Assembly: GCF_026340255.1 (NCBI RefSeq)
Contig: NZ_JAPEPJ010000001.1
Span: forward strand, 1,481,001-1,545,000
Direction: 5' to 3'
DNA from: Streptomyces sp. NBC_01408
GTDB lineage: Bacteria; Actinomycetota; Actinomycetes; Streptomycetales; Streptomycetaceae
Length of the DNA stretch: 64,000 nt
Of the stretch, positions 1 through 9,562 are shown piece after piece. A model generated the notes under the pieces. It was not told the origin of the DNA and did no database searches. It saw only the letters and a list, made by a program, of their open reading frames with translations. The position numbers were made by a program, and so were the translations under genes. Position 1 is the stretch's first letter. Each line of letters opens with the position of its first letter.

Positions 1-248
1 TGCTGCTCGTGTGCTGCAGCGAGTCCACCGTGTACGCCAACACCGAACCGCCCATCACCACCCTCTCCCTCAAGCCCCGCCGCATCGGTACCGCCGTCGT
101 CCAACTGCTGATCGACGCCATCGAGGGAGTGGACACCGGACGTCCCGTCGAACAGGTCGTCCCGACCGAGTTGATCATCCGCACCTCCTCGCAGCGCAGG
201 CAGCCCCGTACGACCGTCAGCCCACCCCGCTCCCCGGCGAAGGACTGA
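1..248 (+). CDS. LacI-family transcriptional regulator, C-terminal fragment
   Basis: This is the 3' end of a gene that begins before the window, read in the frame starting at base 3. The visible 80 or so residues match the end of the periplasmic-binding-protein-like effector domain of LacI/GalR repressors. A Pro-Pro-Ile-Thr-Thr-Leu stretch is followed by an amphipathic helix (RIGTAVVQLLIDAIEG) and a final strand ending LIIRTSS, which is the usual close of the domain. The DNA-binding head and most of the ligand pocket are outside the window, so the effector and target genes cannot be inferred. A short basic Pro-rich tail ends at the TGA at 246-248. Confidence 0.7.
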   Translation, partial: LLVCCSESTVYANTEPPITTLSLKPRRIGTAVVQLLIDAIEGVDTGRPVEQVVPTELIIRTSSQRRQPRTTVSPPRSPAKD

Positions 249-446
249 CCGCCAGACCGCCCCACCAGCCCGGCTGAAGGTACTACTCAAGATTTCTGCA
301 GCACCGATATCGGGAGAAAACGGCAGGAAGGAACGGCTCCGCAAAGGATTCACCACCCCTGGTGCGTCACAGAGCGCGAACCGCATTCCTATGATGGGCG
401 CACGACATCACGGACCCTCCGCCCAGGAGGTCAGGAGGGTCCGCAG

Positions 447-1736
447 GTGTACGGCAGCGCGACGGTGGTGGAGGGGTCGATGACTCAGGGGGCCGGTCAG
501 GGACCCGCGATGCGGACGGCGACGCTGCGGGACTTCCGGGTTCCGGTCAACGAACCCGCCCCGTACGCCGTATCCACCGGGCTTCCCGGCGAGGCACCCG
601 TGTACGGCGAGTACCCGGCGTACTACGACGAGGGCGCCCTGTCCGTACCCCCGCAGCCCCGCTACGCCCCGGAGGCGAGCGCGCCCCCGGCACCCCCGAC
701 GCCCCCGGCACCCCCGACGCCCCCGACGCCCCCGGCTCCGCAGCCCGTCGCGGAACCTGTGCGCTCCATGAGCCAGGACCCCGAGGAGAGCGATCCCGAG
801 GGCTACACGCCGACCCAGCGCGATCTGCCCGTCATCGGCCGCGGCGCACTCGGCGGACCAGGCGACACCGTCCAGGTCCAGTACGTCCCCCAGGAGGCCG
901 AGGCGGCCGGTCCAGGCCCGCTCTACGTCGTCGGCGACGTGCACGGCTACCTCGACGAGCTCGTCACCGAACTCCACGCCCAGGGCCTGATCGACTCCGA
1001 CCGGCGCTGGTCCGCCGGCAATGCCCGGCTCTGGTTCCTCGGCGACTTCACCGACCGCGGCCCCGACGGGATCGGCGTCATCGACCTCGTCATGCGGCTG
1101 TCCGCGGAGGCCGCCGCCGCCGGAGGCTACTGCAAGGCCCTCATGGGCAACCACGAACTGCTGCTCATCGGCGCCAAGCGGTTCGGCGACACTCCCGTCT
1201 CCTCCGGTGCCGGTACCGCCACCTTCCAGGCCGCCTGGCTCCTCAACGGCGGCCAGCGCACCGACATGGAGCGCCTCCAGGACGTACACCTTCAGTGGAT
1301 GTCCCGCCTCGACGCGGCCGTCCTGGAGGAGGGCCACCTGCTGCTGCACTCCGACACGACGGCGTACCTCGACTACGGCGACACCGTCGAGGACGTGAAC
1401 GACACCATCCACGAGCTGCTCAACCGCAACGACGCCGACATCACCTGGGACCTCTTCCGCAAGTTCACCAAGCGGTTCGCCTTCCGCGACGAGGGCACCG
1501 GACCGCAGGCCGTACGCGAACTGCTCGGCACCTACGGCGGCAGCCGCGTGGTCCACGGGCACAGCCCCATCCCCTACCTGCTCGGCGAAGTGGGCACCGA
1601 GGACGGCGACGAGGCCCGCGGACCCGAGGCGGTGGACGGTCCTCACGTGTACGCGGAAGGGCTCGCGATCGCCATGGACGGCGGGGTCACGATGGCGGGC
1701 AAGCTGCTGGTCGTGCAACTTCCGCTGAACGACTGA
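447..1736 (+). CDS. Metallophosphoesterase (calcineurin-like, PrpE/ApaH type)
   Basis: A 429-residue protein with the full set of metal-binding motifs of the calcineurin-like phosphoesterase superfamily: GDVHG near residue 162, GDFTDRGPD near 198, GNHE near 233 and HGHS near 370. Order and spacing resemble bacterial PPP-type phosphatases and diadenosine tetraphosphatases, so it probably hydrolyses phosphoprotein or nucleotide phosphoesters with two bound metals. The first 120 residues are a Pro/Ala-rich, low-complexity leader (repeated Pro-Pro-Thr-Pro-Pro-Ala) not needed for catalysis. The GTG start at 447 is preceded by an AGGAGG at 433-438. An ATG at 481 in the same frame is an alternative. 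The substrate is not evident from the context. Confidence 0.85.
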   Translation: MYGSATVVEGSMTQGAGQGPAMRTATLRDFRVPVNEPAPYAVSTGLPGEAPVYGEYPAYYDEGALSVPPQPRYAPEASAPPAPPTPPAPPTPPTPPAPQPVAEPVRSMSQDPEESDPEGYTPTQRDLPVIGRGALGGPGDTVQVQYVPQEAEAAGPGPLYVVGDVHGYLDELVTELHAQGLIDSDRRWSAGNARLWFLGDFTDRGPDGIGVIDLVMRLSAEAAAAGGYCKALMGNHELLLIGAKRFGDTPVSSGAGTATFQAAWLLNGGQRTDMERLQDVHLQWMSRLDAAVLEEGHLLLHSDTTAYLDYGDTVEDVNDTIHELLNRNDADITWDLFRKFTKRFAFRDEGTGPQAVRELLGTYGGSRVVHGHSPIPYLLGEVGTEDGDEARGPEAVDGPHVYAEGLAIAMDGGVTMAGKLLVVQLPLND

Positions 1737-1894
1737 GGATTACGCAGCGTTCTCACACGGGGCCAATTCCTGAAAGCCCCTGTCACCCTGTGGCGTGTGC
1801 GCTCTACCATCGCTCTATCCGTAGCAGGCTCTCCTCCGTTTGTGCCGGCGCCCGGGTCTACGCGGGCATACCGGCTTCTACGGAGCATCGGGGG

Positions 1895-2716
1895 ATGCAC
1901 ATGACCAGCGCTCCGCACCTGCTGACCGAAGACCGGCCCGAGTTCGATCGGCTCCTCGACGAGGCGCTGCGCACCGCACCCGAACGACCCGAGCTCGCCA
2001 CCCTCGGGGAACGGCTCAACGCCGAACAGCTGCGCACCATGGCCATGGGGGCCACTGCGCTGCTGACGGCTGCGGCCGCCGCCGAGTACGACCACTACGT
2101 GAAGATCCGCGGAGAACGGCGCGACGAACTCCTGTCCACCCCTGGGACGACGGGGCAGGAGGACGGCGGGCAGGACAGTGGCGATGGTGTGGGTGTCAGC
2201 GCGGTGGTCGCGGTCCTCGCGCCGGTGCTGGCGGGTACCGCCATGCTGATCTTCCTGCTCGTGGGCTACATCCTGAAGATGGTGGAGCCCGAACCCGCCT
2301 TCGCCGACACCATGCTGACGGCTGGCTGGCTCTTCGGCGCGCTCACAGCGGCCGCCCTGCTGTTCGCTGTGATCGGGCTGCTGGTGACGGCCGTGCGCAA
2401 CAGCTCGACCGAGGTGGCGGCCGACGAGACGGAGGCGATACCCGACGAGGTCTCCCGTGCCCGCGAGGCCTGGAGGCACGCCCTGCTGGAACGGGGCATC
2501 ATGCCGTTCCTGAGAGACGCCCTGGCCGACCCGAGCGCGGGTCCCGGATATCCGACGCCCCGTACGCCAGGGGCCGGACGCATCCCCAACCTGGGGTACT
2601 CCCGGCCCGACTTCACCAGCCCCGGGGCCGCGTCATCCCAGGGTCATCGGCCCGGCTACTCCGCGCCGGACTTCACGAGCCCGGACTTCGGCGGCCCTGA
2701 TCACGAGCCGGAGTGA
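1895..2716 (+). CDS. Two-TM membrane protein of unknown function
   Basis: A 273-residue protein. Residues 1-65 form an Ala/Leu-rich helical region. Two hydrophobic segments follow, near residues 101-128 and 139-167, separated by a short loop. A second soluble part comes next, and the tail holds two copies of a Gly-Tyr-Ser-x-Pro-Asp-Phe-Thr-Ser-Pro motif. I do not recognise a named family. ATG codons at 1895 and 1901 are both possible starts; the open frame continues far upstream but overlaps the preceding gene, so the upstream part is not credible. The gene converges on thiC across a parS-containing inverted repeat. Confidence 0.7.
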   Translation: MHMTSAPHLLTEDRPEFDRLLDEALRTAPERPELATLGERLNAEQLRTMAMGATALLTAAAAAEYDHYVKIRGERRDELLSTPGTTGQEDGGQDSGDGVGVSAVVAVLAPVLAGTAMLIFLLVGYILKMVEPEPAFADTMLTAGWLFGALTAAALLFAVIGLLVTAVRNSSTEVAADETEAIPDEVSRAREAWRHALLERGIMPFLRDALADPSAGPGYPTPRTPGAGRIPNLGYSRPDFTSPGAASSQGHRPGYSAPDFTSPDFGGPDHEPE

Positions 2717-2786
2717 CGACCGGGTTCCCGGCCGAGCTGGCCTGACGCCGGTCGCAGTCCGCGTGCGTGCGTGTTTTGCCTGGGAT

Positions 2787-2800
2787 GTTTCACGTGAAAC
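2787..2800. promoter_or_regulatory. parS: parS site (ParB binding)
   Basis: Exact GTTTCACGTGAAAC palindrome, the Streptomyces parS consensus, in the left arm of the inverted repeat between the two-TM protein gene and thiC. Centre-to-centre distance to the next site is 24 bp. Confidence 0.95.
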
Positions 2801-2810
2801 ACGCCTCGCT

Positions 2811-2824
2811 GTTTCACGTGAAAC
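2811..2824. promoter_or_regulatory. parS: parS site (ParB binding)
   Basis: Exact GTTTCACGTGAAAC palindrome in the right arm of the same inverted repeat. Confidence 0.95.
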
Positions 2825-2914
2825 ATCCCAGGCAGGCAGGAAAGCACTGCACTGCCGGAGCACTGCCCTGGGAACCCCCCTCCAGCTCCCAGGACAGTGC
2901 ACGTCTGACGACGG

Positions 2915-4855
<1,941 letters not shown>

Positions 4856-4913
4856 AGCGTCATCTGTGGCGTGCTGAACAGTGGGCCCCCTCATCTCTTG
4901 CGATGATCTGCCG

Positions 4914-6287
4914 GTGACGTCCACGCCGCAGCCCCCCACCGAGCCCAATGAGCCCACTGGCCACACAGGCCACGCACACTCAGGTCAAGGACCTGCCTCA
5001 GGCCATTCCCACAGCCACAGCCACGGCCCGGCGGCACCCGTCTCGAAGCACCTGCGCAAGGTCATCGCGGCCGTACTGATCCCCTTCGCCACCGCCGTCC
5101 TCGTCGGCATGGTAGTGCTCTGGCCAGGCGGCGCCCCCGCTCACGAGCGCAGTGGGGTCGGCTTCGACCGCCAGACGCAGCAGGGCGAGGTCATCTCGCT
5201 CGAGCAGGTCGACTGCAAATCCGTGAACGCCGCCCAGGTGCCGCCCACCGGCGACACCTCCACCCCCGAGGGCCGTGAGGCCCAGGCCGCACAGACGGGC
5301 GAATGCAAGAAGGCCACCGTCGAGATCGGCTCGGGTCCGGACAAGGGCCACACCTTCGTCGAGATCGTCCAGCCGGGCGCACCACGGCAGTTGGAGGACG
5401 GTCAGAAGGTGGTGGTCGCCTACGCTCCGGATGCGCCGCGCGATCTCCAGTACTCCGTGGTCGACGTGAACCGCAAGCTCCCGTTGGCCGTGCTGGCCGC
5501 CATCTTCGCCGTCGCCGTCGTCCTCGTCGGCCGGATGCGCGGGCTTTTCGCGCTGATCGCGCTGATCATCAGTTTCGGAGTGCTGACCCTCTTCATCCTC
5601 CCGGCCATCCTCCAGGGTTCCAACCCGCTGGTCGTGGCGATCATCGGATCCAGCGCGATCATGCTCATCGCGCTGTACATGTGTCACGGCCTGACCGCCC
5701 GGACCTCGGTGGCCGTCCTCGGCACGCTCGTCTCACTGCTGTTGATCGGCCTGCTGGGTTCCGTGTTCATCGACTGGGCCTACCTCAGCGGTAACACCGA
5801 CGACAACACAGGGCTGATCCACGGTCTCTACCCGGACATCGACATGAGCGGTCTGCTGCTAGCGGGCATCATCATCGGATCGCTGGGCGTACTGGACGAC
5901 GTGACGGTCACTCAGACCTCGGCGGTCTGGGAACTCCGTCAGGCCGACCCGTCGATGGGGCCGCGCGCCCTGTACCGGGCGGCCATCCGGATCGGCCGGG
6001 ACCACATCGCGTCGGTGGTCAACACCTTGGTCCTCGCCTACGCGGGTGCCGCCCTACCCCTCCTCCTGCTGTTCTCGATCGCGAACAGCAGCGTGGGTTC
6101 GGTGGCCAACAGCGAGCTGGTCGCGGAGGAGATCGTACGGACGCTCGTGGGCTCGATCGGGCTCGTGGCCTCGGTCCCGGTGACCACGGCGCTGGCGGCG
6201 CTGGTGGTTTCCGCCGACCGGCCGGGAGCGGCCGCCCCGGCCTCCGGGCCGGGGCGCGGCGGCCGGGGCCGGCGGCGCAAGCGCTGA
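4914..6287 (+). CDS. YibE/F-family multi-pass membrane protein
   Basis: A YibE/F-like protein of 457 residues from this start. The N-terminus is rich in His (Gly-His-Ala-His..., then a Ser-His repeat), followed by a first TM helix (ending MVVLWPGG), an exposed region of about 100 residues, and then seven or eight TM segments. The LGVLDDVTVTQTSAVWEL stretch after the middle helices is typical of the family. The tail is Arg/Gly rich and cytoplasmic. The GTG at 4914 is chosen because the protein then opens with a normal soluble leader; a GTG at 4881 would add 11 residues. Neither has a clear ribosome site. Function is unknown; the His-rich leader could bind metal. Confidence 0.85.
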   Translation: MTSTPQPPTEPNEPTGHTGHAHSGQGPASGHSHSHSHGPAAPVSKHLRKVIAAVLIPFATAVLVGMVVLWPGGAPAHERSGVGFDRQTQQGEVISLEQVDCKSVNAAQVPPTGDTSTPEGREAQAAQTGECKKATVEIGSGPDKGHTFVEIVQPGAPRQLEDGQKVVVAYAPDAPRDLQYSVVDVNRKLPLAVLAAIFAVAVVLVGRMRGLFALIALIISFGVLTLFILPAILQGSNPLVVAIIGSSAIMLIALYMCHGLTARTSVAVLGTLVSLLLIGLLGSVFIDWAYLSGNTDDNTGLIHGLYPDIDMSGLLLAGIIIGSLGVLDDVTVTQTSAVWELRQADPSMGPRALYRAAIRIGRDHIASVVNTLVLAYAGAALPLLLLFSIANSSVGSVANSELVAEEIVRTLVGSIGLVASVPVTTALAALVVSADRPGAAAPASGPGRGGRGRRRKR

Positions 6288-6289
6288 AA

Positions 6290-6321
6290 GGGACGGCCCC
6301 GGCGCGAGGTACGGGGCTCCC
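6290..6321. terminator. Hairpin between yibE/F-like gene and ssgA
   Basis: GGGACGGCCCCG (6290-6301) can pair with CGGGGCTCCC (6312-6321) apart from a 2-nt bulge. It fills the 34-bp gap between two converging genes and probably terminates both. Confidence 0.45.
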
Positions 6322-6771
6322 TCAGCCCGCGTTCTGCTCGTTCTGCCGGGACGCGGCGAGGATCTTGCCGAGAGCCTCGTCGAGGTTCTCCTCGAAGTCA
6401 CCCAGATTGCGCTCCTGACCGAGCGGAACGATCCGGTCGGTGCGGTCGAGGAACGCGACGAGCGGCGCCGCGCTGGCACGGAACAGGGCCCGGTCGCCGC
6501 CGACCTGGAGCCGGATGTGGACGTCGGACAGCTCCTCGGGCTGCGTGGGGGCGATGTGTACATCGCCGTCACCGCACGGCTTGTTGATGCCGTCGAGGAG
6601 GAGCTCCCGGCCGAACGCCCACGTGACGGGCGCGTCTCCGGGCAGATGGAAGGTCAGGCGGACCGCGTAGGGGTCACGAGCGTCGTACCGGAGTTCCACC
6701 GGGATTCGGAACGAGAGCTCCTCGGAAACGAGGAAGCTCATCATGACCTCTGCCTGTACCGACTCGCGCAT
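6322..6771 (-). CDS. ssgA: Sporulation and cell-division activator SsgA
   Basis: A 149-residue member of the SsgA-like protein family, which is restricted to morphologically complex actinomycetes. Conserved blocks include SFLVSEELSFRIPVELRYD, PYAVRLTFHLPGDAPVTW and FGRELLLDG, closer to SsgA than to SsgB. SsgA acts at sites of septum formation, where with SsgB it helps position FtsZ for sporulation division. The ATG at 6771 is used; Met10 or Met11 would give a protein nearer 139 residues. The gene lies directly downstream of ssgR in the same direction, the arrangement known from S. coelicolor, where SsgR activates ssgA. A small palindrome in the gap is a candidate control site. Confidence 0.93.
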   Translation of the reverse strand: MRESVQAEVMMSFLVSEELSFRIPVELRYDARDPYAVRLTFHLPGDAPVTWAFGRELLLDGINKPCGDGDVHIAPTQPEELSDVHIRLQVGGDRALFRASAAPLVAFLDRTDRIVPLGQERNLGDFEENLDEALGKILAASRQNEQNAG

Positions 6772-6867
6772 TGCCTACCCCGCTGTAGTGGAAGTGGCCA
6801 GGAATGGTCCCCCAAGCCCTCTTGACAAGAGTGGTGGAAGCGCTAGCAGATCACAAGGAGTGAGTTT

Positions 6868-7638
6868 TCAGATACTGATAGAGAACGAGAGGGTGCTCAA
6901 CAGCGCGCCTACTTCACTCCGTAGTCGATCGACCGCATAGCGCAATCGGTCTTCTTGGTGCAAAGGGAGTGAAATTGCCATAGTTGCGGCCGCATCGCCG
7001 GCGGTGATCGGGATGGCCGCACAGACCGTACCCAGGGAGTATTCCTGACGCTCCGTAACCGGCTGCATCCGGCCAAGGGAGCTGATCCGCTCTTCCAGGG
7101 ACCGTAGATCCGCGACGGTGTAAGGGGTGACGGCCTGGACCGGGTGCCGGTCGAAGTGGTCCTTGCGCGCCCCCTCGTCGAGCTGGCCGAGCAGGCACTG
7201 GCCGATGGCGTGCGCGTGGCCGGTCTCACGGAAGTCGGCCCACTCCTCGCAGGCCGGGCTGGCCGGGGTGTCCGAGACGCCCACGACCTCGATCTCACCC
7301 TCGCGGTAGACCGCGAAGTAGACGGGAGCCCCGACCGCGTCGCGGAAGTGCGCGAGGGAGTCGAGGATCATGCTGCGACGTTTCTGCTGGAGTCCCGCAC
7401 CGGCAAGACGCCCGGCTGCGTCGCCCAGGAGGAACACGCCGCTCTCCCGGCGCAGATAGCCCTCGTGCGTCAGGGTGCGCAGCAGGTGGTACGCGGTGGG
7501 GAGCGGGAGCCCGGCTTCGCGCGCCAGTTGTTTCGCCGGGGCTCCCTCGCTATGGGAACCCACTGCTTCGAGCAGCCTCAGCGCCCGCTGCACCGACCCG
7601 ATCAGCGTCGGCACACCGGCATTGTGAACCGAAGTCAA
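6868..7638 (-). CDS. ssgR: IclR-family activator SsgR
   Basis: A 256-residue IclR-family regulator. The N-terminal winged helix (IGSVQRALRLLEAV...GLPLPTAYHLLRTLTHEGYL) is followed by the GAF-like effector domain. The gene order with ssgA identifies it as SsgR, the developmental activator of ssgA. The start is an uncommon TTG at 7638; it is supported by GGGGGTGA six bases upstream, a strong match to the 16S anti-Shine-Dalgarno, and by an in-frame stop two codons upstream. A GTG eight codons in has no ribosome site. Confidence 0.9.
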   Translation of the reverse strand: MTSVHNAGVPTLIGSVQRALRLLEAVGSHSEGAPAKQLAREAGLPLPTAYHLLRTLTHEGYLRRESGVFLLGDAAGRLAGAGLQQKRRSMILDSLAHFRDAVGAPVYFAVYREGEIEVVGVSDTPASPACEEWADFRETGHAHAIGQCLLGQLDEGARKDHFDRHPVQAVTPYTVADLRSLEERISSLGRMQPVTERQEYSLGTVCAAIPITAGDAAATMAISLPLHQEDRLRYAVDRLRSEVGALLSTLSFSISI

Positions 7639-7900
7639 ACCTCACCCCCAGGCGTGGCAGCAGGCCTCGGGGTGGCCCGCCCTGCGGGGGCCGCCCCCGC
7701 GTATGCCGTGGCTCCTGGGGGTCGTGCTCGGCAGCTGCTCTGCACATAACCGCAGGTCAGTGCGGTCTTACCGACGTTCGGTGCCCAGGGGAAACGGCAC
7801 AGATTGCCACTCTATCGGCCGGTTCCCGGAGTGTGAGCGGTTTCGGGCGTCACGTTCCCTCACCTGGCTCAACGGCAGCACCCTCCGGCGGGAGAGCGTC

Positions 7901-8128
7901 CTACCACTCGCCGGACGAGGACTTCGAAGTGCGGCCGCTGAACTTCTTGACGACGAAGATCAGACCGCCGACGAGTCCGACGAAGAGGAGCAGCTTGAAG
8001 ACCAGCCCGATGAGGGCGCCGAGGATGCTGGTGATCACGCCTCCGAAGACGAACAGCGCCAGCAGTGGAACGGCGACCCACTTGACCCACCAGGGCATGC
8101 CCGCGAAAACCTGTCGGATGCCGTCCAT
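7901..8128 (-). CDS. DUF5326 small membrane protein
   Basis: A 75-residue protein with two adjacent hydrophobic helices (WWVKWVAVPLLALFVFGGVI and LIGLVFKLLLFVGLVGGLIF) and a short basic Ser-rich tail. It resembles the DUF5326 group common in Streptomyces. The starting MDGIRQVFAGMPWWVKW is characteristic. Function is unknown. The genes on either side (ssgR and a cupin) are on the same strand with gaps of 262 and 143 bp, so it is probably its own transcription unit. Confidence 0.8.
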   Translation of the reverse strand: MDGIRQVFAGMPWWVKWVAVPLLALFVFGGVITSILGALIGLVFKLLLFVGLVGGLIFVVKKFSGRTSKSSSGEW

Positions 8129-8215
8129 GTCCTCAACCTCTTCCTCATCAGTGAGTTCCTGCTCTCGATGCTAGGAGCCCGCCGCGTCGCGCGGGCCCCC
8201 GCGAGCCCCCGGAGT

Positions 8216-8246
8216 CCCCTGATCCGACCCCTAGGGGGATCAGGGG
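8216..8246. terminator. Hairpin downstream of the cupin gene
   Basis: CCCCTGATCC (8216-8225) and GGATCAGGGG (8237-8246) form a perfect 10-bp stem with an 11-base loop. It lies 25 bp beyond the minus-strand cupin stop codon. Confidence 0.55.
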
Positions 8247-8271
8247 CACGACCCTCAGCCGGTGGGTCCCC

Positions 8272-8589
8272 TCACCCCTCCGGCGGGGAGAACACCACCA
8301 TCACCCTCAAGTCCTCGGCGATGTGGTGGAACTTGTGCGGAACCCCGGCCGGGACGTAGACCACGCTGCCGCGCGCGACCATCGTGGTCTCTTCCCCGAC
8401 CGTGATCGAGGCCCGTCCGCTCACGACGAAGTACACCTCGTCCTGGCGGTGCGGCTGCTGCGGGTCGCTCTGCCCCGCGTCGAGCGCGTACAGCCCGACT
8501 GACATGTTCCGCTCGCGCACGAACTGCAGATACGCGCCGTCATTGGCGACCCGCTCCGCTTCGAGCTCGTCCAGCCGGAAGGCCTTCAT
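8272..8589 (-). CDS. Cupin-domain protein
   Basis: A 105-residue single-domain cupin. Both cupin motifs are present: the first around PHRQDEVYFVVSGRASITVG and the second around GSVVYVPAGVPHKFHHI, with His residues suited to binding one metal ion. Such proteins can be dioxygenases, isomerases or sugar-binding domains. No fused regulatory domain is present, so the substrate cannot be named. Confidence 0.85.
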   Translation of the reverse strand: MKAFRLDELEAERVANDGAYLQFVRERNMSVGLYALDAGQSDPQQPHRQDEVYFVVSGRASITVGEETTMVARGSVVYVPAGVPHKFHHIAEDLRVMVVFSPPEG

Positions 8590-8678
8590 CGTCGTTGTGC
8601 CCCTTGTGCTCGGTCGTGGCCCGGCATCCGCTGATCTGCTGATGTCCCACCGGGATCTTCTCTGCCACGATCAGACAC

Positions 8679-9059
8679 ATGACGAATTTCGTAGTCAAGA
8701 CGCTCGCCAATGCCGCAGCCCTGGCAGTCGCCATCTGGCTGCTCTCCGGCATCACCCTCGACGACGGCAGCAGCCTCGGCAGCCGTACGCTCACCCTGAT
8801 CCTGGTCGCACTGGTCTTCGGCCTGGTCAACTTCATCGTCAAGCCCGTGGTGAAGCTGCTCTCGCTACCGCTGTTCGTTCTCACGCTCGGCCTGTTCACC
8901 CTCGTCGTGAACGCCCTGATGCTGCTCCTGACCTCCTGGCTGGCCGATCAGTTCAACCTCAGCTTCCACGTCGACGGCTTCTGGACCGCGGTCGTCGGCG
9001 GCCTGATCATCTCCATCGTCTCCTGGGCCGTGAACATGGCCCTGCCCGACAAGAACTGA
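8679..9059 (+). CDS. Phage-holin-like (superfamily IV) four-TM membrane protein
   Basis: A 126-residue very hydrophobic protein with four TM helices. The FGLVNFIVKPVVKLLSLPL and FVLTLGLFTLVVNALMLLL segments are typical of the Mycobacterium-type holin superfamily IV (YvlD/DUF360-like). In bacterial genomes this family is usually not phage-derived, and there are no other phage genes here, so a lytic role is unlikely. It ends 11 bp before ptpA and may be cotranscribed with it. Confidence 0.8.
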   Translation: MTNFVVKTLANAAALAVAIWLLSGITLDDGSSLGSRTLTLILVALVFGLVNFIVKPVVKLLSLPLFVLTLGLFTLVVNALMLLLTSWLADQFNLSFHVDGFWTAVVGGLIISIVSWAVNMALPDKN

Positions 9060-9070
9060 ACGGGCCGCCC

Positions 9071-9562
9071 ATGTACCGCGTGTGCTTCGTCTGCACGGGC
9101 AACATATGCCGCTCACCCATGGCCGAGTCCGTCTTCCGCGCCCACGTGGCCGAGGCCGGACTCGACGGCCTGGTCGAGGTGGACAGCGCCGGCACCGGCG
9201 GCTGGCACGAGGGGGACGGCGCCGATCCGCGCACCGTCTCCGTCCTGGAGGCCGCCGGGTACGCGCAGGACCACCGGGCCCGGCAGTTCCGGCCCTCCTG
9301 GTTCGCCCGCCTCGACCTCGTCATCGCACTCGACTCCGGGCACCTGCGGGACCTGCGGGCGCTGGCACCCACCCCCGAGGACACCGCCAAGGTCCGGCTG
9401 CTGCGGTCCTACGACCCGACGGCCGAGCCCGCGGAGGCCGACGTACCGGATCCCTACTACGGGTCCCTCGACGGGTTCGAGGAGTGCCTGGAGCTGGTCG
9501 AGGCGGCAAGTCCCGGCCTGCTGGACGCCGTACGCGAAGCAGTGAAGGAGCACACCACGTGA
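9071..9562 (+). CDS. ptpA: Low-molecular-weight protein tyrosine phosphatase
   Basis: A 163-residue LMW-PTP. The P-loop CTGNICRS (Cys-x5-Arg) lies at residues 6-13, with Cys6 as the nucleophile. The general-acid loop is DPYYG near the C-terminus, where Asp is the proton donor. The arrangement matches Streptomyces PtpA, which dephosphorylates protein tyrosine and affects secondary metabolism in S. coelicolor and S. lividans. The ATG at 9071 puts the P-loop at the normal distance from the N-terminus. The stop overlaps the GTG of the next gene by four bases (GTGA), so the two are probably translationally coupled. Confidence 0.95.
   Translation: MYRVCFVCTGNICRSPMAESVFRAHVAEAGLDGLVEVDSAGTGGWHEGDGADPRTVSVLEAAGYAQDHRARQFRPSWFARLDLVIALDSGHLRDLRALAPTPEDTAKVRLLRSYDPTAEPAEADVPDPYYGSLDGFEECLELVEAASPGLLDAVREAVKEHTT

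Larger units (their letters stand above)
2777..2834. terminator. Inverted repeat with two parS sites between convergent genes
   Basis: Two perfect 25-bp arms (2777-2801 and 2810-2834) flank an 8-bp spacer. Each arm contains a full parS palindrome plus about ten further bases (TGCCTGGGAT on the left) that pair only with the other arm. The element sits between two converging genes and can fold as a long hairpin in either direction, so it is a likely bidirectional terminator as well as a double ParB site. Terminator activity is inferred from structure and position. Confidence 0.6.

Noticed and set aside
669..740. CCCCCGACG-type short repeat as a regulatory repeat
   Set aside because: It encodes the Pro-Thr-Pro leader of the metallophosphoesterase and stays in frame.
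8679..9059. Phage holin as sign of a prophage
   Set aside because: The family occurs widely in chromosomes, and no integrase, capsid, lysin or attachment repeat is nearby.
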